NCBI GenBank assembly: GCA_023301395.1
Contig: JALZUY010000287.1
Coordinates: 1-15,569 of the forward strand
Direction: 5' to 3'
DNA length: 15,569 nt
Origin: Nonlabens sp.
GTDB taxonomy: Bacteria > Bacteroidota > Bacteroidia > Flavobacteriales > Flavobacteriaceae
Below the pieces are notes generated by a model that saw nothing but the letters and a program-made list of their open reading frames with translations, searched no databases and was not told the DNA's origin. Below are positions 14,266 to 15,569 of the stretch, in pieces; positions within the stretch are counted from its first letter, which is position 1; every line of letters starts with the position of its first letter. A program made the position numbers and the translations under genes.

Positions 14266-15504
14266 TTAATAGACTAATCCTGCTCGTTTAAGCAAGGCGT
14301 CTATTTTTGGTTCGCTTCCGCGGAAACGTTTATATAATAACATAGGATTCTCCGTTCCACCTTTTGAAAGAATATGATTCTTAAAGCTTGTAGCTGTTGT
14401 TCTATCAAAAATCCCTTTTTCTTTAAATACTTCAAAAGCATCGGCATCTAAAACCTCGGCCCATTTATAGCTGTAATATCCTGCGCTGTATCCACCTTGG
14501 AAAATATGACCAAATGATGTGCTCATACAGCTCGTAGCAACATCTGGATATAAGTCTGTTTTATCAAAAATGCTTCTTTCATGTGCTTTTACGTCTTTAA
14601 TGTCTGACGGGTTAATACCGTGCCAGCTCATATCTAACATACCAAAAGACAATTGTCTTAATGTCTGTAAACCTTCTTGGAAGTTTGCCGCTTTTTTAAT
14701 CTTCTCGATATATTCAAGTGGGATCACTTCATCAGTCTCATAATGTCTAGCAAAGATTTCTAATGCTTCTTTTTCATAACACCAGTTTTCTAATATCTGA
14801 CTAGGTAACTCTACAAAATCCCAATATACTGAGGTTCCAGATAGACTGCGGTAATGAGTGTTTGCAAGCATACCATGTAATGCATGACCAAACTCGTGGA
14901 ACAACGTAGTTACTTCATTAAATGTAAGTAATGAAGGCTTAGTTGCGGTAGGCTTAGTGAAGTTACATACGTTAGAAACATGTGGTCGTTGATTCTCACC
15001 ATTTTCCATATACTGACTTTTAAAAGAAGTCATCCAGGCACCATTACGTTTTCCTTTACGTGGAAAGAAGTCTGCATAGAAAATGGAGTTTAAAGTTCCA
15101 TCTTCATTTTTAACTTCATAAGTCATCACATCTTCATGGTAGGTATCTACTTTATCGGTCTTTTCAAAACTGAGCCCAAATAAACGGCTAGCAACTTCAA
15201 AAGCACCATCGATTACGTTTTCTAGTTTGAAATAAGGTTTTAATAATTCATCATCCAGTTCAAAGAGTTGCTTTTTAAGCTTTTCGGCATAGTAAGCGGC
15301 ATCCCATTTTTCTAACGAAGTAACTGTTTCACTAACTTGAGATTTAGATGAGGTTGTGATAGCAAAGTTTTGTAGTTCTGCAAAGTCACGCTCAGCAGCA
15401 GGTTTTGCTTTTTCTAGTATATCGTTTGAGAATTCCATCACCTTTTCAGGTGTCATTGCCAAGATAACAATATGCTTAATAACTATCAGACGGCAACTTT
15501 CCAT
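14266..15504 (-). CDS. M3 family oligopeptidase, 5'-truncated (possible pseudogene)
   Basis: 412 aa, against about 670-700 for complete M3A peptidases such as Dcp and oligopeptidase A. The catalytic half is intact: Zn motif HEFGH (203-207), third ligand E232 in VELPSQ, the substrate loop FGHIFQGGYSAGYYSYKW (331-348), and a conserved end (YKRFRGSEPKIDALLKRAGL). Family similarity begins only at AMTPEKVMEFSNDILEKAKP (16-35), a mid-protein segment in full-length relatives. The first 15 residues (MESCRLIVIKHIVIL) do not look like M3 sequence, and no N-terminal half follows in any frame up to the window edge. The gene thus seems cut near 15459. An internal ATG at M17 could start a shorter product. 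It lies 85 bp upstream of the sigma gene on the same strand. Whether a catalytic fragment folds or works is unknown. Confidence 0.85.
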   Translation of the reverse strand: MESCRLIVIKHIVILAMTPEKVMEFSNDILEKAKPAAERDFAELQNFAITTSSKSQVSETVTSLEKWDAAYYAEKLKKQLFELDDELLKPYFKLENVIDGAFEVASRLFGLSFEKTDKVDTYHEDVMTYEVKNEDGTLNSIFYADFFPRKGKRNGAWMTSFKSQYMENGENQRPHVSNVCNFTKPTATKPSLLTFNEVTTLFHEFGHALHGMLANTHYRSLSGTSVYWDFVELPSQILENWCYEKEALEIFARHYETDEVIPLEYIEKIKKAANFQEGLQTLRQLSFGMLDMSWHGINPSDIKDVKAHERSIFDKTDLYPDVATSCMSTSFGHIFQGGYSAGYYSYKWAEVLDADAFEVFKEKGIFDRTTATSFKNHILSKGGTENPMLLYKRFRGSEPKIDALLKRAGLVY

Positions 15505-15569
15505 ATTTCATGTAGCCCCTCACACCTCGCCTAACCGAGGGCAATATATGTTGTCTCAAGCGGATGGTT
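15460..15569. other. Foreign-looking junction beside the truncated M3 gene
   Basis: Upstream of the last M3-like residue the sequence shows no further M3 coding in any frame. The last 65 bases are about 49% GC by my count, above the surrounding level, and contain a small hairpin CCTCG/CGAGG (15525-15529, 15536-15540). A leftward frame open from the edge closes with TAA at 15476-15478 and could be the 3' tail of another gene (…YMKYGKLPSDSY). I do not recognise it. Edge of an inserted element or a rearrangement point is the likeliest reading. Confidence 0.4.

Noticed and set aside
14314..14327. GCTTCCGCGGAAAC as a fourth copy of the iterated palindrome
   Set aside because: It matches only 11 of 14 bases and encodes FRGSEP, close to the conserved C-terminal motif of M3 peptidases, so coding constraint explains it.
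15460..15569. Group II intron or a named IS end at the right edge
   Set aside because: I could not find a domain V-like hairpin, terminal inverted repeats or recognisable transposase sequence in the 110 bases available.

Overview
The window looks like chromosomal DNA from a low-GC marine Flavobacteriaceae-type bacterium (Bacteroidota). The evidence is a type IX secretion C-terminal sorting domain at 4712-6532, two good matches to the Bacteroidota -7 promoter element TAnnTTTG, and protein sequences of flavobacterial character. Three exact copies of the palindrome GCTTTCGCGAAAGC recall the Nonlabens/Dokdonia group, but I assign no genus from memory alone.

Layout, left to right. (1) 1-425: 5' part of an unrecognised leftward gene. 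(2) 534-4635, leftward: a divergent PlsC-type acyltransferase, then an unknown membrane-anchored protein, then pheT (Phe-tRNA synthetase beta chain), closed by a hairpin terminator at 476-509. (3) 4712-7181, leftward: a CoA-pyrophosphatase-like Nudix hydrolase followed after 1 bp by a secreted multidomain SGNH hydrolase. (4) 7172-7912, rightward: a cyclophilin-type lipoprotein whose start overlaps the Nudix start head to head. (5) 7913-8104: repeat-rich convergent spacer. (6) 8105-12275, leftward: a FabH-like ketosynthase and full-length gcvP, separated by a strong terminator and dyad-rich DNA. (7) 12414-13298, rightward: a polytopic membrane protein resembling a degenerate UbiA prenyltransferase, with a promoter almost touching its start codon. 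(8) 13367-15504, leftward: an M3 metallopeptidase catalytic region lacking its N-terminal half, an ECF sigma factor and a tiny HX3CX2C zinc anti-sigma-like protein.

Most genes are housekeeping: translation, glycine cleavage, lipid synthesis, nucleotide clean-up and envelope folding. The regulatory unit is the ECF sigma/anti-sigma pair, separated by 4 bp. The points most worth a second look are the iterated palindrome (twice inside genes, both times encoding AFAKA), the broken 5' end of the M3 peptidase beside foreign-looking DNA at the right edge, the ECF sigma start that is one A out of frame with a good ATG, the UbiA-like protein lacking a clear first Asp-rich motif, and the acyltransferase with an H-X5-D motif. 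No tRNA, rRNA, CRISPR array or complete insertion sequence was seen. No gene-free stretch exceeds 300 bases.
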